NCBI GenBank assembly: GCA_944386475.1
Contig: CALXBH010000048.1
Coordinates: forward strand, 1-48,656
Direction of reading: 5' to 3'
DNA from: an uncultured Clostridia bacterium
GTDB lineage: Bacteria > Bacillota > Clostridia > Oscillospirales > Ruminococcaceae
Length of the DNA stretch: 48,656 nucleotides
Both the position numbers and the translations under genes were made by a program. The notes below the pieces were generated by a model that was given only the letters and a program-made list of their open reading frames with translations, did no database searches and was not told where the DNA came from. Positions 1 through 7,706 of this stretch are shown piece by piece (the stretch's first letter is position 1; each line of letters begins with the position of its first letter).

Positions 1-79
1 CATAGCCCTCGAACACGGCGTATTTTTTGATCAGCTCCCGAATCTTCTCCTCGTCGTCCACTACCAAAAGCCGGTACAT
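1..79 (-). CDS. Response regulator, N-terminal fragment (cut by window start)
   Basis: Only the first 26 codons are inside the window. They read MYRLLVVDDEEKIRELIKKY followed by AVFEGY, the first strand and helix of a CheY-like receiver domain. The paired acidic residues after the hydrophobic strand (VVDDEE) are the metal-binding acids used in phosphotransfer. The wording is typical of OmpR/PhoB-type regulators of two-component systems, but the output domain lies outside the window, so the subfamily is inferred. An AAGGAGG ribosome binding site lies just upstream of the start. The gene reads leftwards. Its leader region contains the short copy of the structured repeat described at 147-231. 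Confidence 0.85.
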   Translation of the reverse strand, partial: MYRLLVVDDEEKIRELIKKYAVFEGY

Positions 80-146
80 AAGCGCGCCTCCTTTTTAATA
101 AGATATCCCTTTGCTTTATTATCCCATGAGCGCAAAACGCGAATGG

Positions 147-231
147 GATAATTGGCGATTTTCACCAGCTACCTCATCTGAGGCAAATGCTACGGCGTTA
201 TAAATATCGTCCCGGCCATGAAAATAACGTA
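147..231 (-). repeat. Short copy of a structured intergenic element
   Basis: Read on the minus strand this segment contains GACGATATTTATAACGCC, then GTAGCAT, a small CCTC-AGAT-GAGG hairpin, and GGTGAAAATCGCCAATTAT. The same order of blocks, with small changes, occurs at about 6630-6725 on the plus strand. In both places it lies between a TATAAT-like sequence and a downstream regulatory gene (a response regulator here, LysR there). It may be a leader RNA module or the end of a dispersed small element. Function is unknown. Confidence 0.55.
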
Positions 232-255
232 TAATAGCCGTTTCACGGCTATTAT
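231..255. other. Hairpin, 11-bp stem
   Basis: ATAATAGCCGT and ACGGCTATTAT form a perfect 11-bp inverted repeat around a three-base loop. It overlaps the leftward TATAAT proposed for the response regulator gene, so it could be an operator or a leader stem. No T-run follows it in either direction, which argues against a terminator. Confidence 0.5.
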
Positions 256-260
256 ATCAT

Positions 261-294
261 AAAATTTTTCCGGCGGCCAAACCGGGAAAATTTT
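261..294. terminator. AT-rich hairpin, possible bidirectional terminator
   Basis: AAAATTTTTCCGG pairs with CCGGGAAAATTTT over 13 positions with one G-T pair, around an eight-base loop. A/T tracts on both sides make it terminator-like in both directions. It lies about 275 bases downstream of the protease gene and could be a back-up stop for it. Confidence 0.5.
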
Positions 295-554
295 AAAATT
301 GCAAAATAAAAACCCCCTGCAACTGATCACAGGCGGTTAGTTCGTTCGTCTGTATCGCCGACCGGGCCGGTATTCCGTCCACCCGGCGGCTCCACAGTGG
401 TTCAAAAGAAAGGTTAAAGGAAAAAGAGATGTTTTATGATTACAAGTTAAGCTTAACAAGACAATGTGTCGGTCATCTGAACATCCGCTGAAAAATCAGC
501 GAATAATTATGAAAAAATGATTACGTTCTGCATGCAGATTTTTCATCTATTGAA

Positions 555-570
555 AACCGGCGTCCCGGTT
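555..570 (-). terminator. Short hairpin at the end of the protease gene
   Basis: On the minus strand AACCGG-GACG-CCGGTT starts inside the stop codon of the protease gene and is followed by TTCAAT. The stem is only six pairs and the T-run is weak, so this is a modest terminator candidate. Confidence 0.4.
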
Positions 571-1984
571 AGTTGCTGGAGGCGGTCTGCTCGCCCAACG
601 TGACGGACAGGGTCAAGGTCTGGCCGTTTCGCAGCACGGACACCGAAATGGTGTCCCCCACGCTGTGGCTTTCGATCAGTTCGGTGAGAGAGGCAGCGTC
701 CGAGATTTCGGTGCCGTCAACCGACACAATGCAGTCTCCCGCCTGGATCCCCGCCTTCTGGGCGGCAGAACCATCATTTACTGCCAGCACATACACGCCG
801 GCGCGATCCACCCGGTAAGCCATGGCCGTCTGGGCGTCCTGAATGTCCACAAGAGAGACGCCCATCGCCGCGCGTCCGGTCACATAGCCGTTTGTCTCAA
901 GTTCCGCTACAACCGATTTCACCTGGTTGATGGGGATGGCAAAGCCAAGTCCCTCTACGCCGGTGCCGGAGGATTTTGCCACCACGATGCCGATGAGCTG
1001 GCCCTGAGCGTTAAACAGCCCGCCGCCTGAGTTGCCGGGGTTGATGGCCGCATTCGTCTGCAGCAGGTTCATGGTCTCGCCGTCCAGGGTGATATCCCGA
1101 TTTAAAGCGCTGATGATCCCGTCGGTCACCGTGCCGCCAAGCTGGCCCAAGGGATTGCCGATGGCGATAGCCGGCTCGCCCACCTTCAGGGTGTCGGAAT
1201 CGCCCAGCGTGGCTGGCGTAAGGCCGGTAGCGTCAATTTTTAAAAGGGCCACATCGGTTTCGCTGTCGGTGCCGATCAGGGTGGCGGGATAGGTTTCCCC
1301 GCTGCGCAGGCGGACCGTGATGGTGCTGGCCCCTTCAATCACATGGTTGTTGGTGACGATCTTGCCGTCCTGGGAAAGGATAACGCCGCTGCCGGCGCCT
1401 TCGCTGACCACCTGCTGCATCCACCGGTCGGTGCTCACCGATTCGGTGGTGATCTCCACTACCGAGTCCGCGGCGATCTCCGCCACAGCCTCTACCGAGT
1501 AGGCGCTATTTGCGCTGGAGGAGGTGTTAACCGGCGTGGTGCTCACGGTGCTGCCGCCGGACTGAGTGCTCTCGGCTGACAAAAGCTGGTTTGTAAGCAG
1601 CACGCTCCCGGCGCCGGCGGCGCCGGAAAGCACCACCGCCAAGGTCAGAATCATCGCCGCGGCTTTTTTGGTCATTCCGGATTTTATCCGTTCTTTTTTA
1701 TGAGAAGCCGGCTGCTGCGGGAATCCCACAGGCTTAGCATGATACACCTCCATCATCCTCCTTTCCGGCGGATAAGCGCCGGCGCCATTGCCGGTATTTG
1801 CCTGTTCCGCTGTGAAGTTCGGCGCCGTGTTCACCTGCTCCGAATTGCCAAAATCCCGGTCATAATCGGGAGCCTGCCAGCCCTGAGAGGCCGTGTTGGA
1901 AGCGTTTGTTCCAAAGTTTCTCTGGCCGTTTCCGGTACCGGCGTTGTCAAAAGAGTGATCCCAGTAATTTTTATTCTCATACAT
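569..1984 (-). CDS. HtrA/DegP-type serine protease with one PDZ domain
   Basis: This is a membrane-anchored quality-control protease of the trypsin-like S1C family, acting on misfolded or damaged proteins outside the membrane. Residues 1-100 are a low-complexity cytoplasmic tail rich in Asn, Gly and Gln. One transmembrane helix follows at about 106-128, then a Ser/Thr-rich linker. The protease domain carries the complete catalytic triad: His214 in TNNHVIEG, Asp244 in ETDVALLKI and Ser319 in NPGNSGGG. A single PDZ domain occupies about 375-465. The length of 471 residues fits Gram-positive HtrA proteins. The gene stands alone, reading leftwards, and a receiver-domain gene further left is in the same direction. 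Such proteases are often under envelope-stress control, but no operator could be recognised here. Confidence 0.93.
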   Translation of the reverse strand: MYENKNYWDHSFDNAGTGNGQRNFGTNASNTASQGWQAPDYDRDFGNSEQVNTAPNFTAEQANTGNGAGAYPPERRMMEVYHAKPVGFPQQPASHKKERIKSGMTKKAAAMILTLAVVLSGAAGAGSVLLTNQLLSAESTQSGGSTVSTTPVNTSSSANSAYSVEAVAEIAADSVVEITTESVSTDRWMQQVVSEGAGSGVILSQDGKIVTNNHVIEGASTITVRLRSGETYPATLIGTDSETDVALLKIDATGLTPATLGDSDTLKVGEPAIAIGNPLGQLGGTVTDGIISALNRDITLDGETMNLLQTNAAINPGNSGGGLFNAQGQLIGIVVAKSSGTGVEGLGFAIPINQVKSVVAELETNGYVTGRAAMGVSLVDIQDAQTAMAYRVDRAGVYVLAVNDGSAAQKAGIQAGDCIVSVDGTEISDAASLTELIESHSVGDTISVSVLRNGQTLTLSVTLGEQTASSN

Positions 1985-2150
1985 GTTTTATCCGTCCTTT
2001 TTATCTCCGGAGAGTTTATCCGGTTATTTTCTCTCTACGGTTATTAAGATACCCCCCTAACGTGACGGGCGTCTGAAGGAGGGATGAAACATGAATGAAA
2101 TGGGCGTGAAAAATCCTGCAAAAATTTTTGGACAAATTTTTAAAAACCGC

Positions 2151-2179
2151 TTGCGTTCCGGAAACCGGAAGACTATAAT
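2151..2179 (+). promoter_or_regulatory. Promoter of the 706-residue glycosidase-like gene
   Basis: TTGCGT (2151-2156) and a perfect TATAAT (2174-2179) are separated by 17 bases, and the gene starts about 58 bases downstream of the -10 box. Confidence 0.75.
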
Positions 2180-2236
2180 ACAGGTACTAAAAGCCCAAGC
2201 GGCAACAAAAAGGGGTAAAAAGAGGAGGTTTTCTCT

Positions 2237-4357
2237 ATGGAATTTTATGACCGGCATGAAGAACGAACCGGCGTACAAACCGCCGCGCCCTGGTCTCCCA
2301 CCGTGGATATGCAGTGCGATTTCGTCATGTGCTACGGCATCGGCAACCATATGGCCGAGCGTATTAAATCGTTCAAAGAAAAAGGGTATGTTGTTCATTT
2401 AATGACCGGCGTTGCCTGGGGGGAATACCGGGAATTTTTAGATGGCGACTTTGACGGGCGCAAGCACTGGGACGAGGGCCAGGTGGACTACCGGGGCAAT
2501 GACCGCGTCCACGGGAAGTATGTGCCCTACATGGTGCCCACGGTGGCCTTTTCCTCCTATCTCACCGAGCATCTAAAACAGGCCATCGACGCAGGGGTGG
2601 AGGCTATTCACCTGGAGGAACCGGAATTTTGGGGCGACTGCGGTTATTCCCCTGCCTTTAAGCGGGAATGGCAGATTTATTATAAAGAGCCCTGGATCGA
2701 CCCCATGTCCTCCCCCGACGCCCAGTTTAGGGCGTCCAAATTAAAATCCTATCTGTACAAAAGGGCCCTTGACAGATTATGCTGTGAGCTCAAGGAATAT
2801 GCCCTTGCCGTTCACGGCCGCAGCGTACGGTTTTATGTCCCCACCCATTCCCTGGTCAACTACACCCAGTGGAAGATCGTCTCCCCCGAGTCCTCTCTAA
2901 TTGATATTCCCACGGTGGACGGCTATATCGCCCAGATCTGGACGGGGACCTCCCGCACCGAAAACGTCTATGAGGGGAAGCTCAAAGAGCGGACCTTTGA
3001 AACCGCCTTTTTAGAGTACGGCGTGATGCAGGAGCTCACCCGGGGCACTGGCCGCCGGATGTGGTTTTTGCATGACCCCATTGAGGACAACCCCGGTTAT
3101 ACCTGGGAGGACTACCGCCGGGATTATTATCGCACCGTATCGGCTTCCTTGTTCCATTACCACATCCATCACTATGAGGTAAGTCCCTGGCCGGACCGGG
3201 TGATGAACGGGAAATATCCCCGGGGGGAAAACGGCCAGCCCATCCCGCCGGAGTACGCCACCAACCTCCTCACGGTGATGCACACCCTGCGCAACATGAA
3301 GCAAGAAGGCTGCCATTTTGACCGGGACAACCAGGAGGTGGGCGTGCTGCTGGCCGACTCGGGCATGTTCCAGCGGATGTATCCGAAAGATACCCCCGAA
3401 GCGCAGAATCCCGATCCTTTGGTCCATCCCGACCACTGGACGCCCTTTTTCGGGTTAGCTCTTCCTTTATTAAAGCAGGGCCTTGCCGTGCGGCCGGTGC
3501 AGCTGGACAACATCCGGCGGTTTGCCAACTACTTGGACGATTACCGGGTGTTGGTGCTCAGCTATGAGTTTATGAAGCCGGAGTATCCGGATATCCACAA
3601 CGCCATCGCCCAGTGGGTGAAAAACGGCGGGCTTTTAATCTACGCCGGGGACGGCAGTGATTCCTTCCACAACATCCGCAGCTGGTGGAAGGATAACGGC
3701 TATGACAACCCCGCCCAGCACCTGTTTACCTGCTGCGGCCTTCCCAAACAGCCGGAAGCGGGCATTCATCCGGTGGAAAAAGGCTTTGTCTGCCTGATTG
3801 ACAAGCATCCTAACACCTTCGCGGTGACAAAGGAAGGGGCAGACGCTTACCGGGCCGCCGTGGAAGAGGCCCTTTTAAAGCTGGGGATCATCTGGCACAA
3901 ATCCGCCAGCCTGATTCTCCGCCGGGGGCCGTATGTGGACACCGCCGTTATGGATGAATCTGTCCAGACAGAGCCGGTGGCGTTAAAGGGCACCTATATC
4001 AACCTGTACGACCACCGGCTGCCGGTAATCAAAAATCCGGTGCTGGCGGTGGGAAGCGTAGGGCTTTATTATGACGTGGACAAGATCGATAAAAGCCAGC
4101 CCGCCAACATCCTGGCGGCCGCCGCCAGGATCGAGCAGTTTACCTGCGATTCCCGGGGCTGCACCTTTACCGCCACCGGGCCCGAGAAGGTGATCTGTGC
4201 CGTGCGGATCTATTTAGAAAAACAGCCCAAGGAGATCACTGCCTCGGTAAACGGGAAAGCGGTAAACATCATCTGCGAATATGATGAAGAGAGCCAGACC
4301 GCCCTGCTCAACTTCAATAACTCCCCGGATTCGGTGGAGGTCTCTATTCGGTTTTAA
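2237..4357 (+). CDS. Glycoside hydrolase-like protein with GH42-type architecture (unassigned)
   Basis: The family was not recognised with certainty. The first ~390 residues look like a TIM-barrel glycosidase: alternating hydrophobic strands and helices, an acidic cluster HLEEPEFW (Glu127, Glu128, Glu130) at a strand end, and a later RRMWFLHDPIEDNPG segment. Residues about 390-550 contain VGVLLADSG, VLVLSYEFM and GGLLIYAGDG, the pattern of the amidotransferase-like trimerisation domain found after the barrel in GH42-like enzymes. The C-terminal ~100 residues look like a small beta-sandwich. There is no signal peptide, so it should be cytoplasmic. The start has an AGAGGAGG ribosome binding site and a strong promoter. 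It is a single-gene unit, convergent with a secreted esterase. A role in breaking down an imported oligosaccharide is inference; a non-catalytic homologue is possible. Confidence 0.6.
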   Translation: MEFYDRHEERTGVQTAAPWSPTVDMQCDFVMCYGIGNHMAERIKSFKEKGYVVHLMTGVAWGEYREFLDGDFDGRKHWDEGQVDYRGNDRVHGKYVPYMVPTVAFSSYLTEHLKQAIDAGVEAIHLEEPEFWGDCGYSPAFKREWQIYYKEPWIDPMSSPDAQFRASKLKSYLYKRALDRLCCELKEYALAVHGRSVRFYVPTHSLVNYTQWKIVSPESSLIDIPTVDGYIAQIWTGTSRTENVYEGKLKERTFETAFLEYGVMQELTRGTGRRMWFLHDPIEDNPGYTWEDYRRDYYRTVSASLFHYHIHHYEVSPWPDRVMNGKYPRGENGQPIPPEYATNLLTVMHTLRNMKQEGCHFDRDNQEVGVLLADSGMFQRMYPKDTPEAQNPDPLVHPDHWTPFFGLALPLLKQGLAVRPVQLDNIRRFANYLDDYRVLVLSYEFMKPEYPDIHNAIAQWVKNGGLLIYAGDGSDSFHNIRSWWKDNGYDNPAQHLFTCCGLPKQPEAGIHPVEKGFVCLIDKHPNTFAVTKEGADAYRAAVEEALLKLGIIWHKSASLILRRGPYVDTAVMDESVQTEPVALKGTYINLYDHRLPVIKNPVLAVGSVGLYYDVDKIDKSQPANILAAAARIEQFTCDSRGCTFTATGPEKVICAVRIYLEKQPKEITASVNGKAVNIICEYDEESQTALLNFNNSPDSVEVSIRF

Positions 4358-4393
4358 AAAAGGCAGACAGAAAATATTTCTGTCACGCTATAA

Positions 4394-4434
4394 GCAAAAA
4401 AACAAGGGCTGAAAATCAGCCCTTGTTTTTTTGC
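4394..4434. terminator. Bidirectional intrinsic terminator
   Basis: A nearly perfect stem with AACAAGGGCTGA and TCAGCCCTTGTT around an AAA loop is flanked by A-runs on the left and T-runs on the right. It lies between two convergent genes and serves both. Confidence 0.92.
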
Positions 4435-4451
4435 TTTATCGCGGTCGCTGC

Positions 4452-6221
4452 TTATTTACGTTTTTTGCTCACGACCACCGCAGCAGCTGCAGCCGCAGCT
4501 AAAACAGCCGCACCCGCAATGGGAAGCGCACCCGTTACCGGGTTGGTGCCATCCGTATTGCTGTCGCCGGTGTTATCATCGCCGCCGGCATTATTGTTAT
4601 TGCCGTTTCCGGTGTTGGTGTTTCCACCGTTATTATCATTATCGTTGTTATCGCCGGGATCGGCAGGATCGGCGGGCTCCTCAGAGGATACATCCTCGCC
4701 GGAGGAAGTATTATCGCCATCGCCGGGCTCCTCGGAGGATACATCCTCGCCGGAGGAAGTATTATCGCCATCGCCGGGCTCCTCGGAGGATACATCCTCG
4801 CCGGAGGAAGTATTGTCACCATCGCCGGGCTCTTCAGATACAATCGCCAGAGAATCCGGGTTTTGCACGTCGTACAAAGACTTGCCGTCCTCAGTGACAA
4901 GATAATGGATCATCTCGCCGTCCACCTGGAACGCGGCGTTGCCGTTGCCGGCCATGCGGCCCTGCACTTTAAAGATGTCATATTCTGCCGGCATCCCCAG
5001 CTGTACCATGGTGTCTTTGGTCACTTTGGTGACAAAGGTGCGGTAGCCGTCTTCTCCTTCCACCGCTTTCATATAATCCGCTTTAGTGAAAGGAATGCCA
5101 ATACCTAAATCATGCTCTGCGCCATCGGCATCCACCCAGTAATAGGTGTTATCGGTGGTGAACAAAACGGTGTCATCGCTGGCCGCCGCCAGGTCATCTT
5201 CGTTGACCATGATCTTGTAGGCTGTCACAATGCCGTCATTTAAAATCGTGGTACCGGCTGTACCGGAATAGGTAAAGTTCCAGAACGCTCTGCCTGAGGT
5301 TTCTTTAGGGACGTTCATGTACTCGTTGTTCTCCCCGCGGGTCACGTTGGTGCCGTCTTGCGGATTGATCGTGCCTACATCATTAACCCGGTAGATTTCC
5401 ACCACTTTGTCCGCCTCGCTGTCATAGCCGATGTGGAGCACCTGATCGCCGATCTGGTAACCGGCTTCATTGGCCACTGCGGGACGGCCTGTTTCCTCAT
5501 CGCCGGAGCCCATGGTTCCGTTAAAATAATCAGTCATCACATCCGCCATCCACTGATAGCCATGTGCATTGGGATGGATATCGTCCGCCATATAGGAGCG
5601 CAGCGTCGCATCCGAAAGAGGCTCCATATCCCTGTAGTTATAGAAGTCGATAATGCCGATATCCCATTTTTCCTGGAGGTCATACAAAGCCTCTACCATG
5701 CTCTGATAAAGAGCGTTGTTGTAATGAGGGTTCGTGTAGAAAGAAACCGGGCAGTTCCAGGTTTCCCGGGCATAGGCGATGATGTACTCCATCGCGCCGA
5801 TGATGGTGCTGGTGTCAAAGTCCTCCATGTTCGTGCTGTCGGACACCGTGCCCATCGGTTTGTTTTGGGAAGCATCGTTTGTGGAAAGCTGGCAGATGAA
5901 ATGATCGATCGCCAGATCAGGATCGATGTTGTTTTTCATCCGCTGTACATAGGAGCTATCTCCATTATCCACCAGCGTAGTGCCGGACACCGCTTCTTTA
6001 CGGCAGTCCCAACCGTTGTCATTGGCCAGATCTTCTACAAAGGAGACGCCGCCGGTCGCCTCGCCCCGGGTGACCGAAGAGCCTAAAAAGTAGTACACAG
6101 GCGTATCCCCCTCTGTCCCTGTCTGCGCCGCGGCAAAGAGAGAAAAGGAACTCACCGCTACCGCCAAGGCCACAATCGCCGCAAGAAGGGACCTTCTTTT
6201 TAATTTTTTGAAAGCGCTCAT
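4452..6221 (-). CDS. Secreted, wall-anchored SGNH/GDSL esterase
   Basis: An extracellular esterase, likely acting on acyl groups of glycans (the substrate is inferred). A signal peptide covers residues 1 to about 33. The SGNH blocks are present: GSSVTRG with nucleophile Ser49 (GSS replaces the usual GDS), STND with Asn115, and DDIHPN with the Asp213/His216 pair. Residues about 240-460 are a beta-rich region of unknown type. A stalk follows with three copies of a 17-residue Glu/Gly/Asp/Ser unit, then an Asn/Gly/Asp-rich linker, the sequence NPVTG, a hydrophobic Ala-rich helix and the tail KKRK. This is the layout of a sortase-type or membrane-tail anchor, though NPVTG is not the canonical LPXTG. 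The gene has its own promoter at 6273-6301. Confidence 0.85.
   Translation of the reverse strand: MSAFKKLKRRSLLAAIVALAVAVSSFSLFAAAQTGTEGDTPVYYFLGSSVTRGEATGGVSFVEDLANDNGWDCRKEAVSGTTLVDNGDSSYVQRMKNNIDPDLAIDHFICQLSTNDASQNKPMGTVSDSTNMEDFDTSTIIGAMEYIIAYARETWNCPVSFYTNPHYNNALYQSMVEALYDLQEKWDIGIIDFYNYRDMEPLSDATLRSYMADDIHPNAHGYQWMADVMTDYFNGTMGSGDEETGRPAVANEAGYQIGDQVLHIGYDSEADKVVEIYRVNDVGTINPQDGTNVTRGENNEYMNVPKETSGRAFWNFTYSGTAGTTILNDGIVTAYKIMVNEDDLAAASDDTVLFTTDNTYYWVDADGAEHDLGIGIPFTKADYMKAVEGEDGYRTFVTKVTKDTMVQLGMPAEYDIFKVQGRMAGNGNAAFQVDGEMIHYLVTEDGKSLYDVQNPDSLAIVSEEPGDGDNTSSGEDVSSEEPGDGDNTSSGEDVSSEEPGDGDNTSSGEDVSSEEPADPADPGDNNDNDNNGGNTNTGNGNNNNAGGDDNTGDSNTDGTNPVTGALPIAGAAVLAAAAAAAVVVSKKRK
4684..4836 (-). 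repeat. Three 51-bp in-frame tandem repeats in the esterase stalk
   Basis: A 51-base unit, GAGGATACATCCTCGCCGGA and onward on the plus strand, is present three times with very few differences. Each unit encodes 17 residues (EEPGDGDNTSSGEDVSS). The repeats lengthen the spacer between the catalytic part and the anchor, and copy number may vary between strains. Confidence 0.85.
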
Positions 6222-6272
6222 AAAATACCACCAATCTTTTTATAAACTTCAGCTAAAAACTAGCGTATTTTT

Positions 6273-6301
6273 ATAATACCACATATGCCCTTTTCTGTAA
6301 A
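6273..6301 (-). promoter_or_regulatory. Promoter of the anchored SGNH esterase
   Basis: Read leftwards, TTTACA (6296-6301) and TATTAT (6273-6278) are separated by 17 bases. Transcription would begin about 45 bases before the start codon at 6221. Confidence 0.75.
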
Positions 6302-6346
6302 CTATCCGATTGCACATATTAACTATACCTTATAGTATATGCTCAG

Positions 6347-6376
6347 TTGTAAATTTATCGGAATTTATGGTATAAT
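6347..6376 (+). promoter_or_regulatory. Promoter reading into the long structured element
   Basis: TTGTAA (6347-6352) and a perfect TATAAT (6371-6376) are 18 bases apart. Transcripts would cover the hairpin-rich element at 6380-6730 before reaching the LysR gene at 6785, so it can drive either a separate RNA or a 400-base leader. Confidence 0.6.
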
Positions 6377-6379
6377 AAC

Positions 6380-6730
6380 TGCAAAGCAATTCGAGGGACA
6401 AACTTAGGTCACTGCGGCAAAGCCTTGTTCTGCGTTTTTCCCCCGATTCCCCCCTTTTCAGTCGAAAACCGGCTCTGCAAGCGACTATGCCACTTTTACC
6501 CACTGAAAAATCGCGGTTTCGCATCTGTAAGATGCGAAATGCGGGCTGCGCTTTATAGCCCGCAAGCAATTTTTAAGATTCATTGCAAAATTTATCATTT
6601 TGCAATGAATCTTTGCGCATCGTCCGCCTGCGTGACGGTATTTATAACGCCTTAGCATCCGCAAAGGCAAACGCCAAAGCGTTAGCCTTCTAACGAGGCA
6701 ACCGGCGGAATTGCCAATTATAAAACAAAT
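6380..6730 (+). repeat. Long structured intergenic element (hairpin array)
   Basis: No convincing protein is encoded. Three strong hairpins follow each other: TTTCGCATC/GATGCGAAA (6517-6525 with 6531-6539), GCGGGCT/AGCCCGC (6541-6563), and a perfect 17-bp inverted repeat AAGATTCATTGCAAAAT with its complement (6575-6591 with 6597-6613, five-base loop). The 3' part, from GACGGTATTTATAACGCC to AATTGCCAATTAT, matches the short copy at 147-231. It may be a structured RNA transcribed from the promoter at 6347-6376, the leader of the LysR gene, or a small dispersed mobile element. The sequence cannot decide between these. Confidence 0.55.
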
Positions 6731-6784
6731 CAGAATAAAGTAGATCCTATCTCCTTCGGCCTTTTAAAAAGGGAGGAAAACACT

Positions 6785-7645
6785 ATGGAGCTGTTGCAGC
6801 TTCGCTATTTTGCGGCAGCCGCAAAACATCAGAACATCACCAAAGCCGCCAGAGAATTTTTGATCCCGCAGCCGGCTATGTCCAAAACCATCTCCAGGCT
6901 GGAAAAAGAGCTGGGAACGCCTTTGTTTGAGCGCACCGGCAACCGGGTAGTTCTTAACGAAAGCGGCGTACGGTTTTACGCTGCCGTCCGCCAGATGCTG
7001 GACGCTTTGGATAACGGTATCAGCGCCCTGCAAAAACCCAAACTCGGCCCGGAAATCAAGCTGTTAATCCTGCAAAACCGCAACGCCGTAATTGATTTAA
7101 TCGCCGATTTTGTAAAGCTTTATCCCCATGTGCGCTTTACCATCTACCACGGCGGCGCTTATCCGAAAGATTTTGAATTTGACTTTTGTTTAGCGTCGGA
7201 AAATTTCCACCGGGAAAACACCCAAAAGCTTCTTTTGTTTACCGAGGACATCCTGCTGGCTCTTCCAAACAGCCACCCCCTCGCCCGCAAAAGCCGGGTC
7301 TCTTTGGATGATCTGCGGGAGGAGCCGTTTGTCTCCATGCCGGAAAACGCCGAGCTGTCCTTAGCGATTCAAAAGGCCTGTCAAAAGCATAATTTTAAGC
7401 CCCACAACGTGGTCATCTGTGATGACCCTTTTTATGTCCGCAAGTATGTCTCGCTGGGAATGGGAGCTGCGTTTGCCCCCACCGTTGCCTGGGCGGGATT
7501 ATGGCCGGACAACGTCGTTTTGATCCCGGTGGAAAATATGTCTTTTCAGCGTTCCACCTATTTATATTTTTCCGCCGCTAAAGAGCCTTTCGACGAACGG
7601 CAGATTTTTAAAGACTATCTTTTAAGCCGGATGGAATCCTTTTAA
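6785..7645 (+). CDS. LysR-family transcriptional regulator
   Basis: A DNA-binding regulator that responds to a small effector. Residues 1-60 form the winged helix-turn-helix (LRYFAAAAKHQNITKAAREF, then PAMSKTISRLEKELGTPLFER). Residues about 90-286 form the periplasmic-binding-protein-like effector domain. The length of 286 is normal. GGGAGG precedes the start. The gene follows the long structured element and is convergent with the second SGNH gene. LysR proteins commonly control a divergent neighbour, which here would be the anchored SGNH esterase at 4452-6221, but that is inference and the target and effector are unknown. Confidence 0.95.
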   Translation: MELLQLRYFAAAAKHQNITKAAREFLIPQPAMSKTISRLEKELGTPLFERTGNRVVLNESGVRFYAAVRQMLDALDNGISALQKPKLGPEIKLLILQNRNAVIDLIADFVKLYPHVRFTIYHGGAYPKDFEFDFCLASENFHRENTQKLLLFTEDILLALPNSHPLARKSRVSLDDLREEPFVSMPENAELSLAIQKACQKHNFKPHNVVICDDPFYVRKYVSLGMGAAFAPTVAWAGLWPDNVVLIPVENMSFQRSTYLYFSAAKEPFDERQIFKDYLLSRMESF

Positions 7646-7660
7646 AGCCGCGGCCATACA

Positions 7661-7697
7661 AAAACAGCCTTATGGAAATTTCCATAAGGCTGTTTTT
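7661..7697. terminator. Bidirectional intrinsic terminator
   Basis: A perfect 18-bp inverted repeat, AAAACAGCCTTATGGAAA and its complement, followed by T-runs on both strands, sits between the convergent LysR and SGNH genes. Confidence 0.93.
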
Positions 7698-7706
7698 TAT
7701 TGATGT

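Larger units (their letters stand above)
80..568. other. Gene-free stretch with hairpins and a short structured repeat
   Basis: No credible reading frame is present. The region holds the leader of the response regulator gene with the short repeat (147-231), two strong hairpins (231-255 and 261-294), a small hairpin CGCTGA-AAAA-TCAGCG at 486-501, and the likely terminator of the protease gene at 555-570. A TATAAT reading leftwards (251-256, inside the 231-255 hairpin) could serve the response regulator gene, but no convincing -35 was found. Confidence 0.6.

Noticed and set aside
147-231. Considered as a cyclic-di-GMP (GEMM) riboswitch
   Set aside because: Some GCAAA and GGTAGC-like pieces occur, but the order and conserved core of the GEMM motif are not met.
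4684-4836. Tandem repeats considered as a CRISPR array
   Set aside because: The units are contiguous, have no unique spacers and are in frame within a coding sequence.
5358-6086. Long open frame opposite the SGNH esterase gene
   Set aside because: It lies antisense to a gene with clear SGNH motifs and a signal peptide, and its translation is rich in His, Val and Arg typical of shadow frames.
6209-6222. TTGAAAGCGCTCAT at the start of the SGNH gene considered as a cre site
   Set aside because: The right half is one base short of the consensus and the sequence is explained by the coding start.
6330-6655. Short frames of 60-80 codons inside the long structured element
   Set aside because: They cross the hairpins, lack ribosome binding sites and show no protein-like composition.
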